From positions 4,402,001 through 4,466,000 of the forward strand of contig JAJQJQ010000003.1 of assembly GCA_028622995.1 (NCBI GenBank): a stretch of 64,000 bases of DNA, given 5' to 3'. This DNA is from Panagrolaimus kolymaensis. Lineage: Eukaryota > Nematoda > Chromadorea > Rhabditida > Panagrolaimidae. Positions 1 through 12,647 of this stretch are shown here, in pieces (within the stretch, counting starts at the first letter, position 1; the number at the start of each line of letters is the position of its first letter). Below the pieces are notes generated by a model. It worked only from the letters and a program-made list of their open reading frames with translations. It was not told the origin of the DNA and made no database searches. The position numbers and the translations under genes were made by a program.

Positions 1-1141
1 GATGGAGGTGGACCTAAAGGCTAAAAAAAAACAAAGTTTATTGATCATATTTAAATAATTTTCTAACAGTCTCTTCACTTTCTTCTTCAATAAATGGCTC
101 CCTAAATGATACTTGTCTACCACTCGATGCTAACCCCGCTAAACCTTGCTGCTTTTGAATTATTTTATTTGCATGTAAATCTAGTTGCTTGCAATCCTCC
201 TCTATAGATGACGGCAATAACGGTTGTGGGGCTGCTATCACAGCGCATGTATGCCTTCTAATAAATTGAGCTCGCTTTTGTTCCAAAGTCATTTTAGTTG
301 GTGAAGAAGTTTGATAATGATCAACAGCTTTACGCAAATTAGTAGTAAACAGCATTTTTTTGATTCAAAATTTTTCAAATTTAAAATAAAGTTACAGCAA
401 AGTTTTAAAGTATTTTTAAATAAAAAATAGACTAAAACGTTTTTTAGTATTTATTTTAAGGAAGCCGTTGTAAAAGAAAAAGTGAGGAGTTTAAATTCAC
501 TTTGCTTCAACCAATTTTTGATGATAGAAGAAATACTTTAAAGTACCAAAACTAGCCATAGCTCGCTGGTATGACTAGCGGCGTTTAGAGAAAATAAAGA
601 ATAAAAGGAAAAAACTGCTGATAGATGGAAACAATTTGTAAATGACATTTTTTTAGATTATAAAAACATTATTTTGCACCACAAATAAAATGCATTTTGA
701 AAAAGAGCTAAAAAAAAGTGAGTCTAAAGCTCTATGAAACTTATCCCACGGGAATATCGATGAGCAGCAACATATCTCCCCAAAAAATTTAAAAGCATGA
801 GTTTTTAGAAAAACGATAAAATAATTTAGAACGCGTCTCCTCAAACTAATCGTTACTTAGAAACTTAGCAAGCATGAATATGTGGGCGTAATAAGTGGAA
901 GAAGAGAGACAAGTATCATCTAAGAAACTTATATTAAATTGCAAAGACTAACCATTGATTGAATTTTGGTTACATACGATTCAGGAAAAAGTCCAACTTG
1001 GCCTTTAGAATTTCTTCCTTCAATCCATCCTCCTTCAATATTTTCTCTAATAATTGTAAGTATTTCATTTTCTTTTATTGTAAGTTCACCGGATCCCGGT
1101 TGAGCATCAAAATCATATGCAGCCCGTACTTTATTTGCCAT
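1..1141 (-). CDS. sorting nexin 9/18/33 (LST-4) family, N-terminal SH3 exon; gene runs off the left edge
   Basis: Exon 953-1141 encodes 63 residues beginning MANKVRAAYDFDAQ, an SH3 domain with the ALYDF-like motif (AAYDFDA), the conserved GGWIEGRN tryptophan region and the closing GLFPESYV. An SH3 at the very N-terminus with WxEGRNxxGxxGLFPxxYV is typical of SNX9-family proteins, which use PX-BAR domains to shape endocytic membranes and bind dynamin and WASP through the SH3. The donor is ATG|GTTAGT (phase 0). The best next acceptor is the T-tract TAG at 21-22, after which bases 20-1 read in phase 0 as Pro-Leu-Gly-Pro-Pro-Pro, fitting the proline-rich linker after this SH3. PX and BAR are outside the window. 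Family is confident from one domain; the exact paralogue is inference. Confidence 0.72.
38..355 (-). CDS. small uncharacterised protein, 105 aa, nested in an intron
   Basis: I do not recognise the family. It is a single-exon reading frame of 105 codons from an ATG at 355-353 to TAA at 40-38. An in-frame TGA lies just upstream and no splice acceptor sits between, so the ATG is the natural start. Composition is ordinary (not low-complexity), with a basic N-terminal half and an acidic C-terminus. Near residues 81-85 the string RQVSF matches the RVxF docking consensus for protein phosphatase 1; this is a motif match only. An AATAAA signal (37-42, minus strand) overlaps the stop codon. It appears to lie on the same strand within intron 1 of the SNX9-like gene, whose next acceptor is only about 16 bases past the stop. 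It could be a real nested gene or a chance frame. Confidence 0.5.
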   Translation of the reverse strand: MLFTTNLRKAVDHYQTSSPTKMTLEQKRAQFIRRHTCAVIAAPQPLLPSSIEEDCKQLDLHANKIIQKQQGLAGLASSGRQVSFREPFIEEESEETVRKLFKYDQ

Positions 1142-4100
1142 CGTATAAAAGTGAATTAATATGAGATAAGGCAGAAGCCCTAAAAATAAACAAAAATATG
1201 AGTAAGCCAAACAGTCGTCAATAAATGATTATCACAAAAATAATATGACTAATGCATTAAAAGAAAAAACGAATATACAAAAAACAAAATACCCCGAACT
1301 ATCGAGAATTCAGAAAATAAAGAAAGATTGCAAGAATAAAGAAAAAAAAAGTTTTTTTTTGTTAGGAATAATAAAAGTTGTGAGTTCAGGTCACATTTCC
1401 TAAAAGAAAAACACATCCGAAAGAGAAAAAAAAATTGAAACAACAAAGTGCTGTTTGTGAATCAAATAGAATAGAGTATAGAGAGGGGAGATACAAATTG
1501 AAAAAGGACACAAGAGGATTGCTTGAGCCCCGCAAGTCATACTTAAAATAAAAGCAAAAAAAATAAAAAGAAAGGAAAAAAAAGTGCCGTCGCAAACAGC
1601 CCCCAAGCAAAGCTTAAACAGGATTTGTTTGGTGTTGTTTGGGAGTAAAAAAAATGCCGGGAACGTAAGCATAAAAAAAGCCGGTATGCAAGGAGGACGC
1701 GAAGAAGAAGCAGTAGACTTTTTTTTCTGCAAAATGAATGCCTAAGGTACAAACATCCCAACATCCATGCGTGGCATTTTGATGAGAATAAGAAGAAGAA
1801 AAAAATTTGTCGAATTTATAATAAGTAAAGAAAAAGCAAAGTAAAAAAGAAAATTATTTGAAAGTTTAAAATGCACTTTTTGGTTAAAATAAATTATTTT
1901 TAATAAGTGAAAAACCAAAGCCAAATAATTAATTTGCCGGAAAAGCGTAAAAAAATGGCGTCAAAGTTTTTTCATAAATAGTTTTGGGTGCAAATTAAAA
2001 AGCAAACAAATGAGGTGCAATCGAAAAATATAAACTTCAGAAAAAGACTTGATTTTTTAGTTGTCGCAAAAATCAGATTTTAAAGTATAACGAAAAACCA
2101 AAAAAGGAACGAAAAAAGTTTAAAAACTCTAAAAATCAAAGTTTGCGCGAGCATCGACGATGAAAAAAAAAAAATAACAAAAGAAAAAAAAATAAGAAGC
2201 AGCAAGCAAAAAAGCTTTTAAAAAGAAAGCAAAAGCGTTTATAACGCGATTGCTTAACAATGAATTCTCCCGAAGAAAAAAAAGTTGTATGAAGAAAAAA
2301 TTAAAAAAGAAGAAAGGGTCCTATAAGCAGCAAGCCGAAGCCCTGCAGAAGCTTTTTTACTATCTTCAAAAGTTCAGAAGTGGAAGACACGAAAAAAAAT
2401 AGCGGAAACTAGCAATCTCGTCAAGAGCTTTGCAACAACGCGCGCAACCAAAAAATAAAAAAAGAGAAATCCGATAACTTGGAAAAAATGTGAAATAACA
2501 AAAAAATGTGTCTTCAAAGCCAAATAAAAAGTTTTTTCCTTTCTTTAAAATCCCAAATATGTCAATGTTAAATTCAACACCAAAAAAAGGGAAAGTTGTT
2601 TTTTATTTAACAAAAAAGAAAAAAAACTGAAGGGATCTAACCGCAAAAAAAATTTTCTCAAAAAAAAATTTTTTTCTCATGTTTTTAGGCGGAAGAAAGA
2701 TTTTTTCTTTTACTGCAATAAAAAACAATCAATTAGAAACTAGGAAGTCAAGAATTAAATTTAAGAAAAGGGAAAGAAAAATAATTTGTGAGTTGGTTAG
2801 TTTTTTTAATTCGGTGTGTTTAAATTTAAAAGTAACATTCTCAAGACGACAGCTTTTTTACTACAGCCTTAATTTGAGAATACAAACGTATGAAGTTTAA
2901 AAAATATATAAAAGAACGAAAAAAAAATGTGACGCATACATAAATATATATCCAACAATGGGAAATAGCTTCTATGTATGCTGCTGATGCATTTGATGAT
3001 GGTGTGGCATTAAACACAACCAACCAACCCCATTCCTTCAATATGTGATCAAATTTCGATATTTGGCGGCAAGTGAAAAAAAATAAAATAAAAAACGAAA
3101 GATGATGATGATGAACATGCCTTGTGGTGGTTGTTGCTGGTTGGTGGAGTTTTCTTCATTGAAAACTGTTCGCACATTTAAAAAATAAATAAAAAAAGAC
3201 TACTATAAAATTGTGGGGTTGTTGTTGTTTGTCTGTGTAGCAGCTGCTGCATAGTCACAGAAAAAAACATCAACAAAAAACTTTTTTTTTAATTTGATAA
3301 AATCAAAAATTTGAATTAAACTTTTATCTCAATAAAATCCAGTTAACTTATATAAAAACAATATTAAAAAAGAGATGTAAAAAAGGAATTCGTGAGAAGA
3401 AGAAAAAAAACTATCATGAAATATATATATGTATGATTGAACAATATCAAGCAATCCAATCAAGTTTTTCAAATGTTCATGAATCATCATCAAAATAAAA
3501 AAAATATGCGAAAAACGGGTGAAGAATGAGAATTGTGAAACATTTTAAAAATTTTAGAAGAAGAAAAAAGGAAAAAAGAAAAATGCAAAGTAAAAAAACA
3601 GCCACCGAATGCAGATATTCGAGTCATAAAGATTATTAGGTAGTTGTGACTTTATTATGATGAAGAATGATGGAAAAAAACAAATGCATTGCGCTCACAG
3701 CTATTTTTATGAGCGGAATCAACGGTCAAAATCAATATTTTAGTTGCTTGGGACCTCAGCAAAGAGAACGACAACAAAAAAAATCGATCTTTTTTCACTG
3801 CAAGAAAAAAAAATATGAAAGACGAATGTCAATAATATAAAAAAAGAAGTTGGAGAAAAAAAAAATAAAGTAGCAGTTCAAAAAAAAAGTAAGAAGAGAG
3901 TTAAGCCATTTTTTTTCTTGTACGTCCACGCGCAAGAAATTTTTTCTTTTTCGACCACTCTTCTTCAGTCACTGCTGAACTGAATATTGACTGACGACTG
4001 CAAACGGAGTCACCATCCTCTTCTTTTCTTTTTTGTTGTTGCGTTCATTGACTTTCAAAAAAAAAAGAACTCCTTTCAATACTTTTATTCTTGTCGGTCA

Positions 4101-4756
4101 TTAGATTGTCTTGAAAAAGAAAGAATTAAAAAAAAGCAGGTGGAAGCCGAGAAAATTTTCACCTAAAAAAATAATAATCGCAAAAAGATCGATGAAAACA
4201 AGACAACAGCTGTCTGTCGGTGGCTTTGAAAACAAAGGGTTATTAGATAGTTTGAAATGTCTTTTTATCGCGAAGAAGAGCTCATGAAAAAATACTACTA
4301 AATAATTATCAAACAGTTGCAAAATTTAATAAAAGAAGATGATCCAGACTAATTTTTAGATTTATTTTGTAAAGTAAAATTTCTTTTTTAGCATTACTTT
4401 TCATACTTTTTTTTTATAAAGGATTTTTGTCATCCAAATGTCAATAAAAAATGATAAACAAGGGGAGAAGCCTGGAAAGCATTTTTATATATAATATTTT
4501 TGTGGTTGTTTTTTTCAATTTTCTATTTGCAAAGTAAAGTTAAAAAATTCATTGCATTTATTTTTATTTTTTATATCTTTCAATCAAAGCTCGCATTCTT
4601 TTAGCATTAACACGGATTTAAAATACAAATTATTTACAATTTAAAAGAAGAAGAAGAAAAACCGGTAAAAGCGAATAATAATAGCTCTATTAAAATATTT
4701 TCTTTTTTTAAACAACAATTTAAAGTTTAAACAATTAAACAAATTTGTTTGAATAT
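1142..4756. other. intergenic spacer, A-rich on + strand (5' flank of the SNX9-like gene)
   Basis: No convincing coding sequence. The + strand is dominated by A-tracts and purine runs, so the minus strand (sense for the SNX9-like gene) is T- and pyrimidine-rich. Reading frames here translate to Phe/Leu/Lys low-complexity strings. Short simple repeats occur (GATGATGATGAT near 3100, GTTGTTGTTG near 3225). It may contain a promoter and 5' UTR introns of the SNX9-like gene, but no specific site could be assigned. Confidence 0.6.
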
Positions 4757-7700
4757 TTAATTTTGATCAAATATTTGGTCGCTATATTGGAGAATTAAAA
4801 ACATTGCTAATTCAAATTTAGACATTTGAGATGCCATCATTTCAAAGCTATTAAATTCTGGTCTAAATAATGTAGGGCCAAATATTTTGGATAAATTTCT
4901 TACATCCATACTAGTTTTATGAGAATTTTGTGCAACCCGTTTTAAATGTGCCGTAAGAAATCCCAAAACATGTTGATTCACAGGAGGCAATTCTTGGCGA
5001 AGAAGTTTAATAAATCGATCAATATGTTGCTGCTTTTGAACATCATCAGAAAGGGATTCAATTGCCGTTGAAAATGAATTCGCTGAACCCGGAGATGATT
5101 TGGTTATAGAGCTTGGAGATCTATCATTATCAATAGGAAAATTTTCGATGCATTGTAATATAGGTAAATGTAAATGAAATGGAATTATTGGTTCAGGAAG
5201 AGTATCAAAGAATTTTTTAATTGCTGTTGCTATCACGTGTAATGGCATATTTAATGGTTTTAAATTTACATCTGGATTAAGTTTAAATTGTTTTTCTAGT
5301 TCTGCAACTTGGGATTGATTTCCAGGTACTCGATAAATTCCTTCCAATTCTAAGCCACCACTCTGAAAAATGAAGGGGTAAATAGTAAAGATAAAAGAAT
5401 AGGATTTAATTTTTTTAGTATAAAACAAACCTGTTCAATAAAAATTATACATTTAGATGCGAATAATGGCACTCCATCAACAGTATTATCTGCATCGCAT
5501 AACGTTTGAAGGGTATCTACCGGTGATGGTGAAGAAGAAATTTGGTCCAACCCCTCAGATTTGGCTCTTTGACTACGTTTTTGAGATCTATTTGGGAGCC
5601 ACGAAAATGCATTGGATACTGCCGAGGATGCTAAAAACAAAAAAATAAAATAAATGTTTAAATCATAAAATTATTCAGTGCAGTTAAAGAAAATGATAAA
5701 ACAGAAAATAATGTTTAACAACATTTTTAATTTGTGACAATAGTGAAAGCTAAGAAATAAAAATAAGAAATATTGATAGAACTTACTTTTAGCTAAACTG
5801 CTTTTCTTTGACATACTTGGAGATTGTGGCATTGAAGATGAAAGTGGTAGGCCCATTCTTGTCGTTGGATTACCAAAACTATCCAGTCTTGATACACTAA
5901 CAATTTCCACGCCACCTTCATCTATGGATGCTGCAGTCGATTGTTGTATACGTGTTTTTTGTCGAAAACTTGCAACAAATTTATGTGCGATATTTGCAGA
6001 TAAAAATGATCGAGTTGCGCGTGTATGAGAAGACCGATTTCGACGATTGCTATTTCCACTTCCTTCGCGTAATGATCCTTGTCTTCTAATAACTCTACGA
6101 TTGCGTAAAAATCCTTTTGATTGTGTCGCTGTTATCGTTGCCGGTGGAGATTCATCCTCCTCATCTTCTGGAGGTAAGGGTTCCTCTGTGGGTGAATCAA
6201 CTTCCAAAAAAATTGATTCACTTGAATGACATCGAATTTGATATGTTAGACGATTAGCAGCAGCCGCTGCAGCCGCAGCCCTTGCAGCTTTATTTAACTT
6301 TTTAGGCGGCGATGATGGTGATATATCTCCTGCATCAATTGTAATATTGCCAGAATCATCCACATTTCTATCGGCACCATTAACTCGAAACCGTATTTGT
6401 GGAATAATGCTATTATCATTTGATCGCTCCAATGTAGGAATATTTATCATTGTAATATTATTTGAAGATGAAGGAGAAGGTGGGTGATTTTGAACATAAC
6501 GTGTGCCATTCACAAACATTTCAACAACACCTGAGCAGAATAAAAAAAATAATAAATGAGAAAAAGCGTTTAAGAAAATAAAATTTAGCGTGTGTTTTTT
6601 TAAAAAGAAAAAGAAAGCATTTTTAATAACTATGAAGGAAGCATAAATAAATAAAATAATATCGATGATGAACAAATAATGCGCATAGAAACTTAATTTC
6701 TTTCTTACCTGTTGTCGGAGTTTCAATAGAATCGTTAGAAAATATTATGCTTGACGTTGTTGTTGCCGCAGCTCCACTTGATGATGATGATGGTGAAGCG
6801 CTTTCAAGAATTAAGCGTCCAAATTTAGGAAAAAGCTAAAAAGAAATGAATGCATCAACCACGTCAATTGAGGGGTTTTGGAAGGCAATCAAAAAATGTA
6901 AAAGAAAAAAGGCAATTTAAAAAAATGGTGGTTAGAAAAAAAATCTTTCTTGAAAATGAAGAACAATGGAAATTAAAAAAAAATACGCACTTTTTCAATT
7001 TTTTTCTGCCTTGAAGTTGTTATTGCTGTTGTTGTTGGGGGAGTAGTTTTTTCTCCACTCGTTGTTGCTACATCTGCTGGCATGTAGCATTGAGAATTAC
7101 CAGCCGGCGTCGTCTATAAAAAATTAATGGGTTATTAAAAATTAAGTAATTTGAATTTTTTTCTTTACTTCATAATAAAATTCATTATTAACTTCAACAA
7201 ACTCTGGTTTTGCTAAAGGCGCAGAACTCATATCGCTTGTTACAGAATGGTTGCTTCGCATCGACAATTGCGACATATGACCTGAACCAGGAACTTTGTT
7301 ACTACTTTTTCTACTTCCGTGTGAACTCGGTGATGCAGGAGGCTTGGAATCGGTATCCGTAAAACTTCGGCAACCTGTCGTCGACGCAGTTCGAAATGCG
7401 CCAATAAAGGCGCCGTTAACGGACGCGCCAGAATCGTGAGATTCTTGGCTGGCTCCACTTCCGGTACTTTTAAGGGTAGTAAATTCTCTGAAAAAAAATA
7501 TTAGCGGTTTTATAAAAATTAAATATTAAAGGAAATATAAGACTCATGAATGAAGGAAACAAAAATGGGCCAAAAAACCTTGACTAAAGCTAGCAATTAT
7601 TTAAAAGCTTTAAAACGTCATTTGTTAAAAAAATAGAGGAACACGTAAAAAAAATGTTGATGGAAAAAAATAAGGGTTTTTTGCTGTTAAAAAGAGAGAA

Positions 7701-10700
7701 AGAAGAATAATAGAATACCAATCTATTTTTTTTTTAACAAGCAACGACTTTTTTTCTTCTATTATTTTGTTTTTCTTCTCCTTTCGTCAGCTACACCGAT
7801 GGAGGAGAAAAGCAAGCCAAGCCAAAAAAAAATTTGTTGAGCAACTACGACGCCAAAAGACGCATCTCCAATTAGGCTGCCCTGGCATTTTTGTGCATTC
7901 GTGGAGAAGAGGAATGGAACCCCCCTCTTTTTTTCCTTCTTCTTCTTCTTCCACGGTTACAAATTCTACCAACAAAAAAATGGCAGCAGCCTATGGCGGT
8001 GGCGGCGACGGGTAACAACGACGACGACGTCTATTGCGTCTAGTTAAAGCTTGTTGGTTGTATACACGCTCCTCTCGACCTTCACAAAATGTTTCTACTT
8101 TCCTTTTTCCATTATTTTGTTGCCAAAGCATTTTTTGGCTTCAAAAAAAAATGCGCGGAGGCATCGAATTGAATAAGAAAGAAGAAGGTTTCAAAAAAAA
8201 AAAGCTTCACCGAAATAAATTTTCTTTTCCTTCAAACTACCAATTTTTTAACTAGCTTGAGACAAAATGAGATGTGTTCAAATTGAAAAGGAAAAAAAAT
8301 AAAGAAAAAAGTTGAATAAGCAAAAGCAGTAAGCATTTTATTATTGGCTTAAAAAAGAAAAACATAAACGCGCAAGCATTTTTAATGTTTTCTTGCTTAC
8401 ATAAATTTTGGCGAGTGTGTTACTCTTTTTTTATTCGCTCATCAAAAAACCTCATTTAATAATTTAAAAAATTGGTAATTCGATGTTCGTTATATTTAAT
8501 CTGCGTTTAAAATTTAGACATCGTTATACATAATTTTTATTAAGCATCTAATCCTCTTTTTTTATTTACTTCCAAAAACTATTGTTTTATTCCTTTTTGT
8601 TTAAATTTTTTAAAAAGAAATTTGTTTTTTGGATAATTTCAAAATGCCTTTAAAAAATATATACCGATTAAAAATAAAAAAGCGGCCTCATGCTTCCCGC
8701 TTTGAATAATTCCTTTTTATGCCACTACCGGAAATTGCCGTGCTTCCATTTTTCAAAAAGCTGCAGCAAACAAGAATAATTGTAAAAGTAGCTCTTTTTT
8801 TTGAACAATGCTTGCAACAAACAAAAATTTAAAAAAACATACAGCGTGATTAAAAGGTTTTTTTGAATGGATGGGCAAAGAACAATAAAAAAGAATAGCC
8901 CCCGCAAAAACAACAAACCTTTGACGAATGCTGCTTTCTGAAGGCGAAGTTGAATTTGATGGATTTTGTGGAGTTAATAGGTTTGAAGCTAACATCGTTG
9001 GAAAATAATAAGTTTCAGGAAGAGGGTCGTTGGTAAAAATAAGTTCAAAAAAGTTAACAAACAGTTCCATTTGGGATACACCACCTGAGGTAGGTGACAA
9101 GGTAGCAAATGAGGCTCCTATTTCTTCTGCCAATTTATTTCCAAGAGTCAAAAGCAAACGAGAATTCTAAATAAAAAAATTCATAAAATATATTTTTTTA
9201 GAGTAAATTACAAACTTTATTGCTAAAATAATTTCCTGGATCATCCACAGCTAAAATTAAAATAGATTTTCCAACAGCTTGTTGATCTTCAATATTTGAT
9301 CCTGCAGCACCAACTAACATTCTTGCAGCCATTTCCGCATGATGCCATGATGCAATTCTTAATGGGCTATAAATTAATATATGACCATGAATTGAATTTA
9401 ATGGCCATCCAACTGGTGACAGCAGCCATGAATGATATGCCGTTGCATCCACTCGTATTCTAACATTAATATTTTCATTTGGTAAATGTTGATCAAAAGA
9501 AAATACATTTCCTATAAAAACAAAAAAGTATAATATTTAAAAATTATTTGAAGTGTTAAAAGCGTACCACTTGAATGTGTGTGATTTGCTTGATCCAAAA
9601 GCATTGAAAGGACTACATCGGGTTTAAAAACATCGCCACACATAAAAGAAATTTGAACTCTGAGATCGGAATAAATTCCACAAAGTTGAGCATGGCATAC
9701 TTCTCTCAAAACTCGTTGGATTTGATCATAATGAAAATGGGCAGTCAGTGATTGAGTTGAAGCTGTTTCAGCAAGAGAAAGATTATCTTCGCTAATATAA
9801 ACTCCACCTATTTTATCAGCGATTTGAGATACATGTTGTTGTAGCATTGCTTCCTCAGAATTTGAAGCAGCATTAACAAAAAGTGGTGGAAGCCCGGGTG
9901 CAGCTTTCCATTTAACACCCATAAAATTTTCTATCGTATCTAATGAATTTACTACACAAATAAGAGATCGAATACGAGAAGAAGTGAGAGGATCGGCATG
10001 TTTGAAGCAAGAAATTTTAGCTAAACCTGAATCATAATCAAATAAGTGATCAATTGAAAGTGACATCTAAAAAATAAATAATATTTATTTGAATATTCTT
10101 TCAATCTCAAAAACACTAACATTAACAGCAGTAATAAATTCATCCACAAGATAATCTTCACCATAAATAACAATATCCACAGGAAAATATTTGTGAAAAT
10201 TAGAATAATTTGATTCAATTATTTTTAATAATTGCTTGTTTGCACAAAAGCTACCCGCAAAGCAATAATCATCAAGAGGATGGACGATAAAATTGCAAAA
10301 ACGTTGCATTAATTTTCTCCTTCTTTCAGTTAAACCATTTGTTTGACGAAATCTAAAATAATTTTTTTACGTTTTTTGTCAGAAACATTTATTTATAGGT
10401 TACCGTTTATCATCTTGCAAAGCATGAGAAAAATAAGTTTCAAATTCATTATCCAATGTCAAATTAGGAATACTTGATTTTTGCTTTAATAAAGCAAATG
10501 CAGCAAAAATTGGTAATCTTTCTTGCAAAAGTTCAACAAAATTCCTTTCAGCTTCAGTAATTAAATAAGTTTGAAACTCGCCATATGCTTGTTCCGCTCG
10601 GCCATTAGGTAAAAATTGTTCATATGTCTCTATTTCATTTACTAAAACTTTGGCATCGCTATATTTTCTACCAGGAATTATAGCATCTTTATGGGCCAAA

Positions 10701-12647
10701 AATGAAATAAATCTTTCTATTTGTGCATCCAATACAACTTTATTGGATATTTCTTTTTGCAATTCGTGAAACATATGTTGCGAATCATAAGTTTGTAATA
10801 ATTCTGCTGGAATTCGAGCATCTTGCGAATGTTGAGTAAAACGGCCTAAAAAAAGTTTCAAAATGAGTTTTGTTTTCCTGAAATAAAAAAAAGTGGCATA
10901 CTTAAGCTTTGCCCAATGGGTTTAAAATATCGATCAAACATTGGATGTTGCTTAGTTTTATAAACAACATCTTCCCATTTTGCATCCACTAAAGTATTAG
11001 CATCAAAAAATTCAAGCAAAACATTTCTCAATGCTGGAAGCTTTTCACGTTGTTCTTTGGCGGTCCACCATTCAGCTGATCTCCTCATATGTTCTTCGTA
11101 AATTCTTTCAGCTTCTTTGGCACCGTAAGCCGCAGTGAAATATTTATATGCGGGTTGAGAAGCCACGCCAAAATCTTTTACTAACATTTTCCAATTTAGC
11201 TGTTTTTGATTTTGACGCCTCGGCCATTCTTCTCGCGGAAGTAATTGAGAAATTAAATTAATGAAATCTTCTCTAAAACCACAAATTTGAATCATTTAAT
11301 TCAGTCGACATAAATTTATTTAATGCGTTAAAAAATGTGGGAAAATAAGAAATTTTTGATTCAATTAAATTTTAAATTTTCGAAATGCCGTTTTTGCTTT
11401 TTTCTTGTTTTTTTGAAGTATTTTAAAAAGCATCTTTTTTATTTTTGTTAATTTTTTTGTTTAGTGTGAAAAACTACTATAGACAAAAGCAAAAACAGAT
11501 GGCTTCGCTGCGCAAAAGTTTCGAAGAGCGTTAATCCAACTTAAGCTTCAGCCTGCCTATATTAGTAGCAACAGTTGTTGTTGTTTGCCAAACAACTTTC
11601 TTCTTCTTTTTTTTCTTCAAAAAAGGCAAAAATACAAAGAAAAAAAGTAAAAAACGCTGACCTTAATTCTTTCAACTTCAAAGTTTGCATTTCTATGGCT
11701 TCGTTATACGGTAAAATTTTAATCTTTCCTTTATGTTTGTCCAAAGTTGCCGCAATGAATTTTAATAAATCGCTAACATTGACATTCAATAACGCCGAGG
11801 TTTCAATCTGTAAAAAAATTGGTTTTATTATTATTTTTTAATTTTCCTTTTTAAATTAAAAAAAAACATACAATGGTTTGAATAACATTTTTGCATTCCT
11901 TTTTCCTTAGCAATTTTTGAAGCTCTTGAATTCCGTCTAAATAATATTTGATTGAATCACATTTGGTTGCTACAATAAAAACAGGTCTTTTTGATTTATT
12001 TGCAGCTTGAATAATATTTGATGCGAATTCAATTTGTCCCGGAATCAATCGGCTCACATCAAAGCATAGTAAAAATGCATCGACATTTGTTTTTCCATCG
12101 GGTAAAACTTTTTCTTCGAAAGCTGACTCAGCTCCAAGTTGATCCTAAATTAGAATAATTTTTTTTTGATATAAAAGGGTTTTTTAAATCTTACTCGACA
12201 AATATACATTAACTTATCATGACTTTCCAGATTGACCCGTAAAGCTCTTTTTGTGTAATCAGTACCTTGGCGAGATGACCGAATAGGTTCAAATGTTTCA
12301 TCATCAATAAACTCCGTTTGTTCAACAAATCGAATATGCGTAGTTTTGCCATGGTAATCTCCATCCAATTCAGCTTCACCCCAATATAGCCAATGATCAT
12401 TATTAACTACTGGAGATCCGCTAAAGTCGGTTTGGGATAAATGTGTGATATGATTGAAATGAAAATTTTCATATTCAGGCCGAACCAATCGATTACATAA
12501 CACCGATTTGCCAATTCCCGAAGATCCTTTAATACTATCAGGGCCACTCAATCCAATGACACTAACAGTAACAATGTGTTGTGGACGATCAAATTCTTGA
12601 TAACTTGATGGAGAGCTTATTTCTAATATTCGTCGCTCACCATTCAT
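4757..12647 (-). CDS. p190 RhoGAP (ARHGAP5/35 type), complete, 15 exons, 1692 aa
   Basis: Rho-specific GTPase-activating protein that links adhesion and receptor signalling to actin. Exons: 12647-12195, 12144-11872, 11807-11662, 11272-10902, 10845-10404, 10352-10121, 10066-9568, 9511-9216, 9166-8919, 7487-7169, 7113-6991, 6835-6709, 6530-5787, 5630-5431, 5362-4757; all junctions keep phase. N-terminal GTPase domain (about residues 25-290) has a P-loop GSSGIGKS (41-48), VVNNDHWLYWGE, VEQTEFIDD and a TKCD base-binding motif, as in vertebrate p190. FF repeats follow (about 290-560), then two pseudo-GTPase-like segments (about 570-980), a Ser/Pro/Thr-rich linker with polyalanine, and a C-terminal RhoGAP domain with the catalytic arginine in EGIYRV (R1502). 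Length is slightly above vertebrate p190 (about 1500). The start is the first ATG before the GTPase fold. Nothing appears broken. Confidence 0.93.
7488..8918 (-). other. 1.4-kb intron of the p190 RhoGAP gene
   Basis: The largest intron of this gene, between exons encoding the end of the second pseudo-GTPase region and the Ser-rich linker. Donor AG|GTTTGT at 8918-8917, acceptor TTTTTTTTCAG ending at 7488. It contains a GC-richer patch (about 7780-8080) with CTTCTT, GGCGGT and ACGACG triplet runs. Frames open on either strand are low-complexity and unlike known proteins. I see no RNA gene in it. Confidence 0.7.

Noticed and set aside
1249..1924. Overlapping Phe/Leu-rich minus-strand frames
   Set aside because: Three frames are open over the same A-rich DNA and translate to homopolymer-like hydrophobic strings; no domain, no splice context.
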